Shown here: positions 43,275 to 50,832 of the stretch, one piece after another
Layout of the letters: every line of letters starts with the position of its first letter
Position numbering within the stretch: position 1 is the first letter of the stretch
Assembly (NCBI GenBank): GCA_947167075.1
Contig: CAMVGR010000014.1
Span: forward strand, 1 to 50,832
DNA: 50,832 bases
Direction: 5' to 3'
Source: an uncultured Bacteroidales bacterium
GTDB lineage: Bacteria > Bacteroidota > Bacteroidia > Bacteroidales > P3
The notes under the pieces: model-generated
The model's database searches: none
The model's input: the letters and a program-made list of their open reading frames with translations, nothing else
What the model was told of the DNA's origin: nothing
Program-made: the position numbers and the translations under genes

Positions 43275-43670
43275 ATGGCATCCATATTCAGCAAAATAGT
43301 GGCAGGCGAAATCCCCTGCTATCGTGTCGCCGAAACCGAGCATTGCCTCGCCTTCCTCGACATCAACCCCGTCGTACGCGGCCATGTGCTCTGCATCCCC
43401 AAGCAGGAAGTCGACTACATCTTCGACCTCCCCGAGGACAGCTTCGCCGAGTTGCACCTCTTCTCGCGCCGTGTAGCCCGTGGCCTCAAAAAGGTCGTCC
43501 CCTGCATCAAGGTGGGCCAGGCTGTGGTGGGCATCGATGTGCCCCATGCACACATCCACCTCATCCCGCTCAACCAGCCTTCCGACCTCAACTTCCAGCA
43601 CCATGTGCAGATGTCGCCCGACGAGTTGCAGGCCCTTGCCGCCAGCATTGCTGCGGCCATCGACGACTAG
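43275..43670 (+). CDS. HIT family hydrolase (HINT-like)
   Basis: This 131-residue protein opens MASIFSKIVAGEIPCYRV, the standard HINT start, and has the histidine triad HAHIHLIPL near residue 95. HINT-type enzymes hydrolyse purine nucleoside phosphoramidates. Its placement just after greA suggests they are co-transcribed. A terminator follows at 43692-43737. Confidence 0.95.
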   Translation: MASIFSKIVAGEIPCYRVAETEHCLAFLDINPVVRGHVLCIPKQEVDYIFDLPEDSFAELHLFSRRVARGLKKVVPCIKVGQAVVGIDVPHAHIHLIPLNQPSDLNFQHHVQMSPDELQALAASIAAAIDD

Positions 43671-43691
43671 CCCATTCCCATTTCCCCTTCG

Positions 43692-43737
43692 CCCGCCCTC
43701 CCATAGCCACCGGCTCTGGCAGGGCGGGTGCCTTTTT
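43692..43737 (+). terminator. Intrinsic terminator after greA-HIT
   Basis: CCCGCCCT (43692-43699) pairs with AGGGCGGG (43721-43728), followed by TGCC and five T. Confidence 0.75.
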
Positions 43738-43840
43738 GCACTACTTCATCGTGCTAAAAAGTGCAACATCCTGACATCGATTGCTTTACACGTTTTATTT
43801 TTGCATAATCGACTGATACTTAGCCACTAGCACCTCCCTC

Positions 43841-43891
43841 CACCGTACTTCATCCGTACATGCACCGTACATGCACCGTACATGCACCGTG
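43841..43891 (-). repeat. 11-bp tandem repeat array, copy 4, inverted orientation
   Basis: On the plus strand CCG recurs at 43843, 43854, 43865, 43876 and 43887, an exact 11-bp period. Read on the minus strand it opens with CACGG and runs CGGTGCATGTA three times, then a CGGATGAAGTA variant, the same order as the other copies, so this copy is inverted relative to them. Confidence 0.85.
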
Positions 43892-44168
43892 AAAGCACAC
43901 TTTTGGCACGCCGAATCCTCCTTTTTAGCACCCTCTCTGCTCCGCCCTGCCATGGGTCGATGCACATGCTTGTGTGGCAGGGTGGGGGAGGCCTCCTGCC
44001 TCGTCTTGTTGGCAAGTCGGGTAGGGGTCACTTGTTTTGTAATCTGATGTTTACCTCTCTTCCCTCCTCATCCGCTTCTGCCTCCAGCCTACCTCCTGGC
44101 TATTCTTATTTCTAATCTTACGATGTGTGTTAATAATAGTTAATAATTGTTAATTCACATTTCTTATA

Positions 44169-44199
44169 CTTGGTGGAACAAAAAATATGTGTATATTTG
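44169..44199 (+). promoter_or_regulatory. Promoter of the second choice-of-anchor L gene
   Basis: A near-consensus CTTG (44169-44172), 19 bp, then TATATTTG (44192-44199); the start codon is 48 bp downstream. Confidence 0.75.
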
Positions 44200-44247
44200 C
44201 ATTTAGTTTTAAGGCGAAAAAATAGTATTAATTAAACACAACACACT

Positions 44248-45990
44248 ATGAAAAAGTTAATTACGTCTTTTTGTGCGTTGGTATGCCTAGCGGCAGGCCT
44301 TTTCGCACAGAACATCACGGTGACTGATGCCATTGGGCAGTCGCCTGTGGCGTTCTTGAAGAACAATCTCATTTCTGGTGATGGAGTGTACCTCTTTAAT
44401 GTGAAGTACAACAACTCCGCCAGTAACATCGACTACCGTGCTGTTGGCACCTTCGATGCCGGCACGTATGATGGTCTTGGTATGCAGAAGGGCATCATCA
44501 TGACCACCAACGACATCGATGCCGCCGTGGGCCCCAACACCTCCGGTAGCTACACCGCGTCGCTCTATCCCTACTTCACCGACCAGACCATCTCTTCGTT
44601 GGCGACAGGTCCGGTGCAAGGTAGTTCCTGTTTCGACTTCGACTTCGTCTGCTTGAACAGCAACATTTCATTCAACTACTGCTTCGGTTCTGAAGAGTAT
44701 GTAGAGTTCTGCTGCCAGCAAGTGAACGACCTGTTCGTCTTCCTGCTCACCGGTCCCGACCCCGAGACGGGCGAGGAGGTGGCCAAGAACATCGCCATGA
44801 TTCCGAACACCATCAGCGACGACTACCCCAATGGCATCCCTGTGTCGGTCAATTCGGTCAACGATGGTCTGCATGGCAACGACGGAGTCAACGACTGCTT
44901 CTCCGGCTACAGCTCCTACTTTATCCATAACGAACCCGACGACGGCTCCCAGCCCGACGGCGTGCAGTACGACGGCTTCACCGACAAGCTGACCGCCCGT
45001 GCCAGCGTGGTGCCCTGCGCTGTCTACCACATGCACATCGCCATCGCCAATGTAGGCGATAACAACTGGGATAGCGGTGTGTTCTTGGAGGGTGGTTCCT
45101 TCGCCGCTCCGAGCGCGGAGACCGGACTGTCCGTCCCCACCACCGACACCGTGAAGGGTAGCTGCCCCTTCAGCCGCACCATCGACCTGACGGCTGCCGA
45201 CTTTGAGAGCGGCACCGTCCACTTCAAATATGGCGGCACCGCCACCTATGGCGTCGACTATATCCTCATGGACGAGTACGAGAACGAGATCGACACCAAC
45301 TCGTTCGAGCTCACCAAAGAGCCTCGCTCCTTCACCATCAAGGGTCTGCCCACGGCCAACCTGAAGAACGACAAGAGCATCGAGCTCTACCTCGAGACTC
45401 AGTTCTGCGCCGAATTCCCGCAACTGATTGTGCACGACACACAGCACTACGCTATGATACGCGGCGGCGATGTGAAGCTGGCCGACACCACCATCGAGTG
45501 TGCCGACGGATGCTTCGAAGTGGCAGCCAACCTGATCTATGGCGAGAACGTGACCTACCAGTGGCTCAACCTCGACGGCACTGTGGCCACAGGCATAGCC
45601 AACCCCTATGCTGGCAAGTCGACCGCTATGATATTTGAGGATCGCGACTATATAGTGATAGCCACAGGCGGCTCGGGCTGCAACAGCGACACAGCCACCG
45701 TGCATGTGAAGGTGAAGACCAAAGAGATACCCGTGGGTATCGACGAGGTAGATGCCGCCATTGTGAATGTCTATCCCAACCCCGCCACCGAGGTGATCAA
45801 CATCGAGGCCGAAGGCTTGCAGCGTGTTGAGGTGTACACCGTCGAGGGTCGTCTGGTGATGGACCGCGAGTACAACAATGTGAATGGCAGTGTAGCCATC
45901 TCGACCGACGAGCTCGAGGCCGGCGTCTATGGCATTCGTGTCAGCACCGCCAACGGCAAGCGTGCCGCTAAAGTTGTTGTCAATAAATAA
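44248..45990 (+). CDS. Choice-of-anchor L domain protein with T9SS sorting domain (paralog)
   Basis: This 580-residue protein has a signal peptide ending AAGLFAQ and the same layout as the protein at 10117-11847: a choice-of-anchor L domain (ISFNYCFGSEEYVEF, FLLTGPDPETGEE), a beta-rich middle with two Cys (IECADGCFEV), and a T9SS type A sorting domain from VNVYPNPATEVINIEA to AAKVVVNK. Codons are far more C-ended than in the other copy, suggesting different expression or age. The next gene starts 25 bp downstream, so it may be co-transcribed with the giant FN3 protein. Confidence 0.9.
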   Translation: MKKLITSFCALVCLAAGLFAQNITVTDAIGQSPVAFLKNNLISGDGVYLFNVKYNNSASNIDYRAVGTFDAGTYDGLGMQKGIIMTTNDIDAAVGPNTSGSYTASLYPYFTDQTISSLATGPVQGSSCFDFDFVCLNSNISFNYCFGSEEYVEFCCQQVNDLFVFLLTGPDPETGEEVAKNIAMIPNTISDDYPNGIPVSVNSVNDGLHGNDGVNDCFSGYSSYFIHNEPDDGSQPDGVQYDGFTDKLTARASVVPCAVYHMHIAIANVGDNNWDSGVFLEGGSFAAPSAETGLSVPTTDTVKGSCPFSRTIDLTAADFESGTVHFKYGGTATYGVDYILMDEYENEIDTNSFELTKEPRSFTIKGLPTANLKNDKSIELYLETQFCAEFPQLIVHDTQHYAMIRGGDVKLADTTIECADGCFEVAANLIYGENVTYQWLNLDGTVATGIANPYAGKSTAMIFEDRDYIVIATGGSGCNSDTATVHVKVKTKEIPVGIDEVDAAIVNVYPNPATEVINIEAEGLQRVEVYTVEGRLVMDREYNNVNGSVAISTDELEAGVYGIRVSTANGKRAAKVVVNK

Positions 45991-46015
45991 GTACTAACTT
46001 AAAACTAACGACACA

Positions 46016-49000
46016 ATGAAAAAGATATCATTATATATCATTGCGTGCCTGTTTGCCTTTGTAGGCTTGATGCCCAATCAGGTGCAGGCACAAGACGTGT
46101 GCGACGATGGCAACTACGATTGCTATTTTGTCATCGAGCGCGGTGCAAAAAATTCTTACTATTGGGGTAGCTGGGATTGCAATCTAACTGTCTATCAAGA
46201 TGGTTCACAAATAGCCTACTACGACTATTCCGGCACCGACACTCTACGTGTCTGCTCCTCGAAGGGTAAAATCGACTTCGAACTATACGATGACTGGAAC
46301 GAAGCCAATGGTATTTCGTTGAAAATTACCGATTCGGCAGGACTAGAGCTCTTCAATGCAGCCTATGGCGACATCGCCCCTTGCAGTGGTTGCTACACCA
46401 TGCTGCTCGAGGGCGTCACCGCCTGCTCGCCATGTACACCCCCAACCAACATCGAAACCGAGATAGGCACCGACCAAATCAGCATCTCTTTCGAGGGCAG
46501 TGCCGATTCGTACGAATATGTCTTCGGCAAGTCTAAGACATATTCTGAGAGCGACTGGGAATCCACCTCTTCTACCTCGCTCACCTTCGACGAACTGACC
46601 ACCGCCACTACCTACTACTTCAAGATACGTTCTATTTGCGGTAGCGATACCTCTTTTGTCGTTTCCAAGAAGTTTACTACCGGATGCGACGAGATCTCCA
46701 CACTGCCTATTAAGGAAGACTTCGAACATGGTGGCGAATATCCTGTGTGCTGGGCTCTCCTCGAGTCTGGTTCCAGCGGCTACTATGACTATCCCTATGT
46801 TTCTACTAGCACCTACTACGGCACTAGTAATGTCTATCCTAACGGCACGTACTGGTTGTATATGTACAATTACTATGGTAACAACACCTTCTGCTCGCCC
46901 AAGATCACTGCTACTGAGCAGACCGATGTGATATTCTATGCCGTGGGAAGTAGCACCCCCTACCTCGAAGTGGGCTACACGACCGACACTTCCGATTTGG
47001 AGAGCTTTGTCGTTGTTGAATCGGTTGCCATCAAGACGGGTTCAAAGCTGAACAGATATGTTGTGCCTCTGCCCGAGATTTCGGAACCCTATCATGTTGT
47101 GTTCCGCCTCAAGGCTACTAGTAGCAGCAAGACTATCTATCTCGACGACATCATCATCGCCGAGCATAGCGACTGCGGTATACCTACCAAGCTGGAACAA
47201 GACATGACCGACAATACTTCCGGCCAAGTTACCCTCAAATGGCAAGACACCACCAACACCAAGTGGCAGATTGCCTACGGTCCCACTGGCTTCAATCCTG
47301 ACGGCACCAGCGTACAGACCGCCTCTGCTCTCTCTACCACCGTCACCATCACCGGCCTGTCCGACGACACCACCTACGACTTCTACGTCCGTGGCGACTG
47401 TGGCTCCGAGTATAGCTACTGGTGCGACGATGTAGTCACCACACGCCCCAACACCTATAAGCTCAACAAGTATGTCGACACCATCACCTCTTGTGGTATC
47501 ACCCTCGTCGATGATGGTGGCTTTGGCAAATACGGCTATGGCTATGGCAAGAGCTATATGATGACCATCATGCCCGAGACCGACGAAGACGCTGTGAAGC
47601 TCACCGGTAAGGTGAGTCTCTATAGCTACAACTACTCGAACGAGCAATACCTCACCTATCTTTACATCTTCGACGGCACCGACACCACTGGCGAGTGCTT
47701 GGCTCGCTATGCTAGCAACGATGTCAGCAGCGACAACAATGTGAACCTCTCTTCGCAGTCGGGTCCCATCACGCTCTACTTCAAGTTGCCCGAATACAGC
47801 AGCTATTGTGGCGAAGGCTTTGAGCTGAGCGTTTCCTGCTATCCTCGTCCCAACTGTATTGCCCCGTCCAACTTCACCTTTGTGGGCTCCTACGGTGAGG
47901 ATGCATGGTTCTCTTGGAAACCTGCCGACGAGACTCCCGACAAGTATGTCTTGGAGATCTACGACATGGATGGCAACCAGGTCCTGACCAAGGACATCGA
48001 TGGCGAAGCTAGCACCGACACCCTCACATGGGGTAGCTTGCAGGAGAACACCGACTACAAGGCTGTCCTCAGCGTTGTCTGCGACGGTGTGACCTCCTCG
48101 CTCACTCGTGAAGTCAACTTCCGCACTTCTTGCGTGGTGACTCGTGAGGCAACGATTGGCGATCTTACTAGTGCATACTCCGACTACTATGCCCTCTGCG
48201 GCTATCCCTACTATGGTCACAACCTTGGCCAGCACCTGTATACTGCCGATGAAATAGGCGATGCGTTGGATACCGTTTCCTTCATCAAGATGTATGTAGG
48301 TACCGCTAGCCCTACTCCATATAATCTAGATATCTATTTGGAGAACACCGACGAGACCTATCTCAGTTCGTTCATTTCCCCCGACACCACTGCAGGCAAG
48401 TATTCGCACCGTGTGTTCAGTGGTGCTGTCAATATGACTGCTGGCGAGGTTACGATCTACCTCGACTCTACTTTCGTCCGCGAGGCCGGCAAGGGTATCC
48501 TGGTCACCTACGTGTTGAACAACACTGGCTATATCTCTACCTATGCCTACCACTATTATATGAGTAAGTCTGGCACGATGGTTAATGGCTACAATTACAG
48601 TGGCGGTTCTGTCGACCCATGGGACAACAAGCCTACCAATATGTACAGCAGCTCCTACCACATGGTACTGACCTTCGGAGCCCCCTGCGGCGATAAGAAC
48701 TGCGCCCCCGTCAGGATCACCTCTCAGACTGTCACCAAGAACTCCATCACCGTTGCTTGGAATCCTGGCAATACTGAGACCGCTTGGAATGTCGACTATC
48801 GTAAGAATGGCGAGTCTGCATGGACCAACTTCGTCACCAACACCGCTGTGCAGAGCTGCACCATCACTGGCCTAGAGAGTGGTACCACTTACGACGTTCG
48901 TATCGTTACCCTGTGCGATGGCGACAAGACCATTGCCCGTTCGACCAGACTCACTACCGAGTGCGACGAACTTCCTGTCCCCTACACCATCGACTTTGAA

Positions 49001-50832
49001 GATCCTATCTACTTCTCTTCGTCGAAGGATGGGGTGCCCAACTGCTGGTATCGTTTCGGCAATCCTTCTGGTTCCTATTCCTACTACCCCTACAGCTACA
49101 GCTACTATTCTCACTCCGGCAGCTATAGCCTCTACTTCTATCAGTCTGGCGAAGGCTCTAAACCGACCATCGCGACACCTGCGGTGAGCATGGACCTCAA
49201 CAAGTTGGCCATCACCTTCTACTACCTCTGTGGCTATACCAACTATGCCGGTGTATTGGAGGTGGGTGCTATGACCGATCCTACCGATCCTAGCACCTTC
49301 GAGCTGATCGACACTGCCCACTACGACTACACCGGATATAACGAGTGGGGATTCAACGTCGTCGACCTGTCGAGCTACACCGGCACCGGCAGGCACATCG
49401 CTCTCCGTGTCTATCACGGCAGCACCTCTACCTACACCTATCCTTACTTCGATGACATCACCATTATGGAGAAGCCCAACTGCAACTTCTTAATTGGCTC
49501 GATGGGTGTCACCGGCTTGAGCGACAACTCCATCACCGTCACCGTGAAGAGCGACCGCTATGGCCACGACAAATACAATGTCTACGTCAGCACCAGCGAC
49601 GTGCTCGACAAGAGCACCGCTTTCAAGGGCACTTCCACCACCAATGTGATTACTGTCACCGGCCTCAGTGCCAGCACCGACTACTATGTCTGGATCGAAG
49701 GCGACTGCGGTAGCGGCGATGTCAGCAACCTGATGCCACTCGGTGTCACCCGCACCCTCTGCAATGCTATTGCTGTGACCAAAGACAGTCCTTATGTCAA
49801 CGACTGCGAGAACGAGGAAGACATGCTCTGCCTGTGGCAAGTAGCTTCGGGAAGCAGCGCATGGCACCACTCTTCAGAGTTTACCTACACACAGACCGGT
49901 ATGGTGCCGTCGTCTGGCACTGGCTGCTACTGGCTCCAGAACTATCCTGGCCAGTCGATGCTCTGCATGCCTACCTTCGACTTCTCCGGCCTCGACACCG
50001 TCGCCGAGTTCATCTTCAGCCTCTATCAGTACAATGACGACTACTACGATCCCGTCGAGATGTCGGTATGGTATCGTGATTCTGAGACAGCAGAATGGAC
50101 CAAGCTCACCGACTTCGTTCCCACTCTGGGCGAGTATGTGACCCACTATGTCAAACTGCCCAACTCTGTAGGAGCCAAGTTCTATCAGATCGGTATCCTC
50201 GGTGTAAACCAGAACAACTACTACGGAGCCAGCCTCGACGACTTCAGCGTGGCCGCAGCTACTCCTTGTGCACCTCCCGCGTTCGAACTGACCGACCTCA
50301 CCTCCCGTAGCTTCACCATCAATTGGCACGATGGCGCCTACGACGACATCCGTGTGCAGTATCGCCGTCCGCAAGACTGGACCTGGAGCGCCCGCAATCT
50401 CGAAGGCGAAGAGGGTACCGGTTCGGGCAGTGGCATTGTGGTGCCGCTGAGCATGAACACTACCTATACGGTGCGTGTGGCCGCTGTGTGCGACGCTGGT
50501 CAATACAGCCGCTTCAGCTCCACAGTCAACGTGACCCTGCCTATGTGCGAGGACAATGTGGCTGCTCTCTCCTACGATGCTAACTCCGACAAGGTGACCA
50601 TCCAGGATGGCCTCTTCGGTGTCGACTACTATGGTCCCGACGGAGACTATCTCGGCTACTACAGCTACTCCGAGGTGCTGATCGACAAGTCGCAGCTTAG
50701 CGGCATGAACGAGATCGCAGCCATTACCTTCACTGCCGACAGTGCCAATGAAGGTCAGTACCTGAAGGGTATCCAGATCTACATGGCCAACACCACAGCC
50801 ACCGAGCTCGACGGCTTCCTCTACGACAGCAC
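46016..50832 (+). CDS. Giant FN3 / choice-of-anchor J surface protein, 5' part (cut by window edge)
   Basis: The frame from the ATG at 46016 stays open to the window end (1605 codons, no stop). A signal peptide ends VQAQ. The mature part is a chain of modules (bases): an N-terminal Cys-rich domain (46090-46430); FN3 (46440-46690); choice-of-anchor J/MAM-like (46690-47175); FN3 (47180-47450); a CUB-like domain (47455-47855); FN3 (47860-48140); a beta-module (48150-48690); FN3 (48690-48960); anchor J (48960-49490); FN3 (49490-49770); anchor J (49770-50270); FN3 (50270-50550); and a second copy of the beta-module from 50550. It is very rich in Tyr, Ser and Thr. A T9SS sorting domain is expected at the missing C-terminus but not seen. 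It is likely a large adhesin-like surface protein. Confidence 0.88.
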   Translation, partial: MKKISLYIIACLFAFVGLMPNQVQAQDVCDDGNYDCYFVIERGAKNSYYWGSWDCNLTVYQDGSQIAYYDYSGTDTLRVCSSKGKIDFELYDDWNEANGISLKITDSAGLELFNAAYGDIAPCSGCYTMLLEGVTACSPCTPPTNIETEIGTDQISISFEGSADSYEYVFGKSKTYSESDWESTSSTSLTFDELTTATTYYFKIRSICGSDTSFVVSKKFTTGCDEISTLPIKEDFEHGGEYPVCWALLESGSSGYYDYPYVSTSTYYGTSNVYPNGTYWLYMYNYYGNNTFCSPKITATEQTDVIFYAVGSSTPYLEVGYTTDTSDLESFVVVESVAIKTGSKLNRYVVPLPEISEPYHVVFRLKATSSSKTIYLDDIIIAEHSDCGIPTKLEQDMTDNTSGQVTLKWQDTTNTKWQIAYGPTGFNPDGTSVQTASALSTTVTITGLSDDTTYDFYVRGDCGSEYSYWCDDVVTTRPNTYKLNKYVDTITSCGITLVDDGGFGKYGYGYGKSYMMTIMPETDEDAVKLTGKVSLYSYNYSNEQYLTYLYIFDGTDTTGECLARYASNDVSSDNNVNLSSQSGPITLYFKLPEYSSYCGEGFELSVSCYPRPNCIAPSNFTFVGSYGEDAWFSWKPADETPDKYVLEIYDMDGNQVLTKDIDGEASTDTLTWGSLQENTDYKAVLSVVCDGVTSSLTREVNFRTSCVVTREATIGDLTSAYSDYYALCGYPYYGHNLGQHLYTADEIGDALDTVSFIKMYVGTASPTPYNLDIYLENTDETYLSSFISPDTTAGKYSHRVFSGAVNMTAGEVTIYLDSTFVREAGKGILVTYVLNNTGYISTYAYHYYMSKSGTMVNGYNYSGGSVDPWDNKPTNMYSSSYHMVLTFGAPCGDKNCAPVRITSQTVTKNSITVAWNPGNTETAWNVDYRKNGESAWTNFVTNTAVQSCTITGLESGTTYDVRIVTLCDGDKTIARSTRLTTECDELPVPYTIDFEDPIYFSSSKDGVPNCWYRFGNPSGSYSYYPYSYSYYSHSGSYSLYFYQSGEGSKPTIATPAVSMDLNKLAITFYYLCGYTNYAGVLEVGAMTDPTDPSTFELIDTAHYDYTGYNEWGFNVVDLSSYTGTGRHIALRVYHGSTSTYTYPYFDDITIMEKPNCNFLIGSMGVTGLSDNSITVTVKSDRYGHDKYNVYVSTSDVLDKSTAFKGTSTTNVITVTGLSASTDYYVWIEGDCGSGDVSNLMPLGVTRTLCNAIAVTKDSPYVNDCENEEDMLCLWQVASGSSAWHHSSEFTYTQTGMVPSSGTGCYWLQNYPGQSMLCMPTFDFSGLDTVAEFIFSLYQYNDDYYDPVEMSVWYRDSETAEWTKLTDFVPTLGEYVTHYVKLPNSVGAKFYQIGILGVNQNNYYGASLDDFSVAAATPCAPPAFELTDLTSRSFTINWHDGAYDDIRVQYRRPQDWTWSARNLEGEEGTGSGSGIVVPLSMNTTYTVRVAAVCDAGQYSRFSSTVNVTLPMCEDNVAALSYDANSDKVTIQDGLFGVDYYGPDGDYLGYYSYSEVLIDKSQLSGMNEIAAITFTADSANEGQYLKGIQIYMANTTATELDGFLYDS

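Larger units (their letters stand above)
43671..44247. other. Intergenic region with terminator, repeat array, GC-rich hairpins and promoter
   Basis: The 577-bp spacer holds the HIT terminator, an isolated promoter-like TATTTTTG (43796-43803) without a good -33 box, the repeat array at 43841-43891, GC-rich inverted repeats (CCGCCCTGCCA at 43942-43952 with TGGCAGGGTGG at 43975-43985, then palindromic GGAGGCCTCC), and the promoter at 44169-44199. Minus-strand frames of 62 and 78 codons read through the array and hairpins and are not credible. Confidence 0.6.

Noticed and set aside
951..43891. CRISPR array
   Set aside because: The repeated units are only 11 bp, directly abutting with no spacers, and no cas gene is present.
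43795..44031. Minus-strand frames of 78 and 62 codons between the HIT and anchor L genes
   Set aside because: They translate the 11-bp repeat array and GC-rich palindromes and have no promoter or start context.
47042..50503. Several minus-strand frames up to 397 codons under the FN3 protein
   Set aside because: Same codon-bias effect. The plus frame is open over the whole 4.8 kb and encodes recognisable FN3 and anchor J modules.
1..50832. tRNA, rRNA, insertion sequences, prophage or integrase genes
   Set aside because: None were recognised by eye: no T-loop-like motifs in the spacers and no transposase or integrase-like proteins. A tRNA scan would be needed to exclude them fully.

Overview
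The window is a chromosomal segment of a Bacteroidota (Bacteroidales-type) bacterium. The evidence is internal. Many genes sit behind promoters of the Bacteroides pattern (TTTG, about 19 bp, TAnnTTTG). Ribosome binding sites are AT-rich without Shine-Dalgarno cores. There are PorZ, a PorV-family barrel and several proteins with type IX secretion (T9SS) C-terminal sorting domains, a fused SecDF, and Bacteroidota-specific families (DUF4301, choice-of-anchor L). I saw no rRNA, tRNA, CRISPR, insertion sequence or prophage gene.

Layout. 1-748 (-) is the N-terminal part of an M16 zinc peptidase, cut by the window edge. 1324-9495 (+) is a tight chain: a hypothetical gene, gmk, mreC, mreD, porZ, recO and a subtilisin with a barrel-like C-terminus. 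It ends at a clear terminator. 10117-13889 (+) holds a choice-of-anchor L T9SS cargo and urocanate hydratase. 13941-14433 (-) is a small transcription unit with a strong promoter, a roughly 200-nt leader and a 64-codon ORF of unknown function. 14593-17496 (-) is queC-queD-queE-queF plus a pyridoxal/pyridoxamine kinase gene, with neighbours overlapping or nearly so. 17978-22330 (-) has a SIMPL protein, a UvrD-like helicase with an inserted DEDDh exonuclease, a Nudix hydrolase, and a 45-codon gene followed by a terminator just before the Nudix start. 22789-24177 (+) is a LemA/TPM pair. 24398-26319 (-) is a small lipoprotein plus DUF4301. 26399-28503 (+) is a cyclophilin, pheS and folB. 28715-29431 (-) is radC. 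29566-32610 (+) is secDF. 32658-42625 (+) is a three-gene surface cassette: a TonB-receptor-like barrel, a 1,688-residue T9SS cargo and a PorV-family barrel. 42759-43670 (+) is greA and a HIT protein. 44248-50832 (+) is a second choice-of-anchor L cargo and the start of a giant FN3/choice-of-anchor J surface protein that runs off the window.

Theme. Much of the window concerns building and decorating the cell envelope: MreC/D for shape, SecDF for export, PorZ and a PorV relative for T9SS, and at least three T9SS cargos with C-terminal sorting domains.

The least explained signals are in the spacers. Two unrelated families of short direct-repeat arrays both have an exact 11-bp period: CGGTKCATGTA-like at four sites and ATCTCTTACTC-like at two. 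Other unexplained elements are a set of mutually exclusive hairpins near 17.8 kb, the small leader/ORF unit near 14.2 kb and the terminator ahead of the Nudix gene. All functions are read from sequence by eye; no database search was run.
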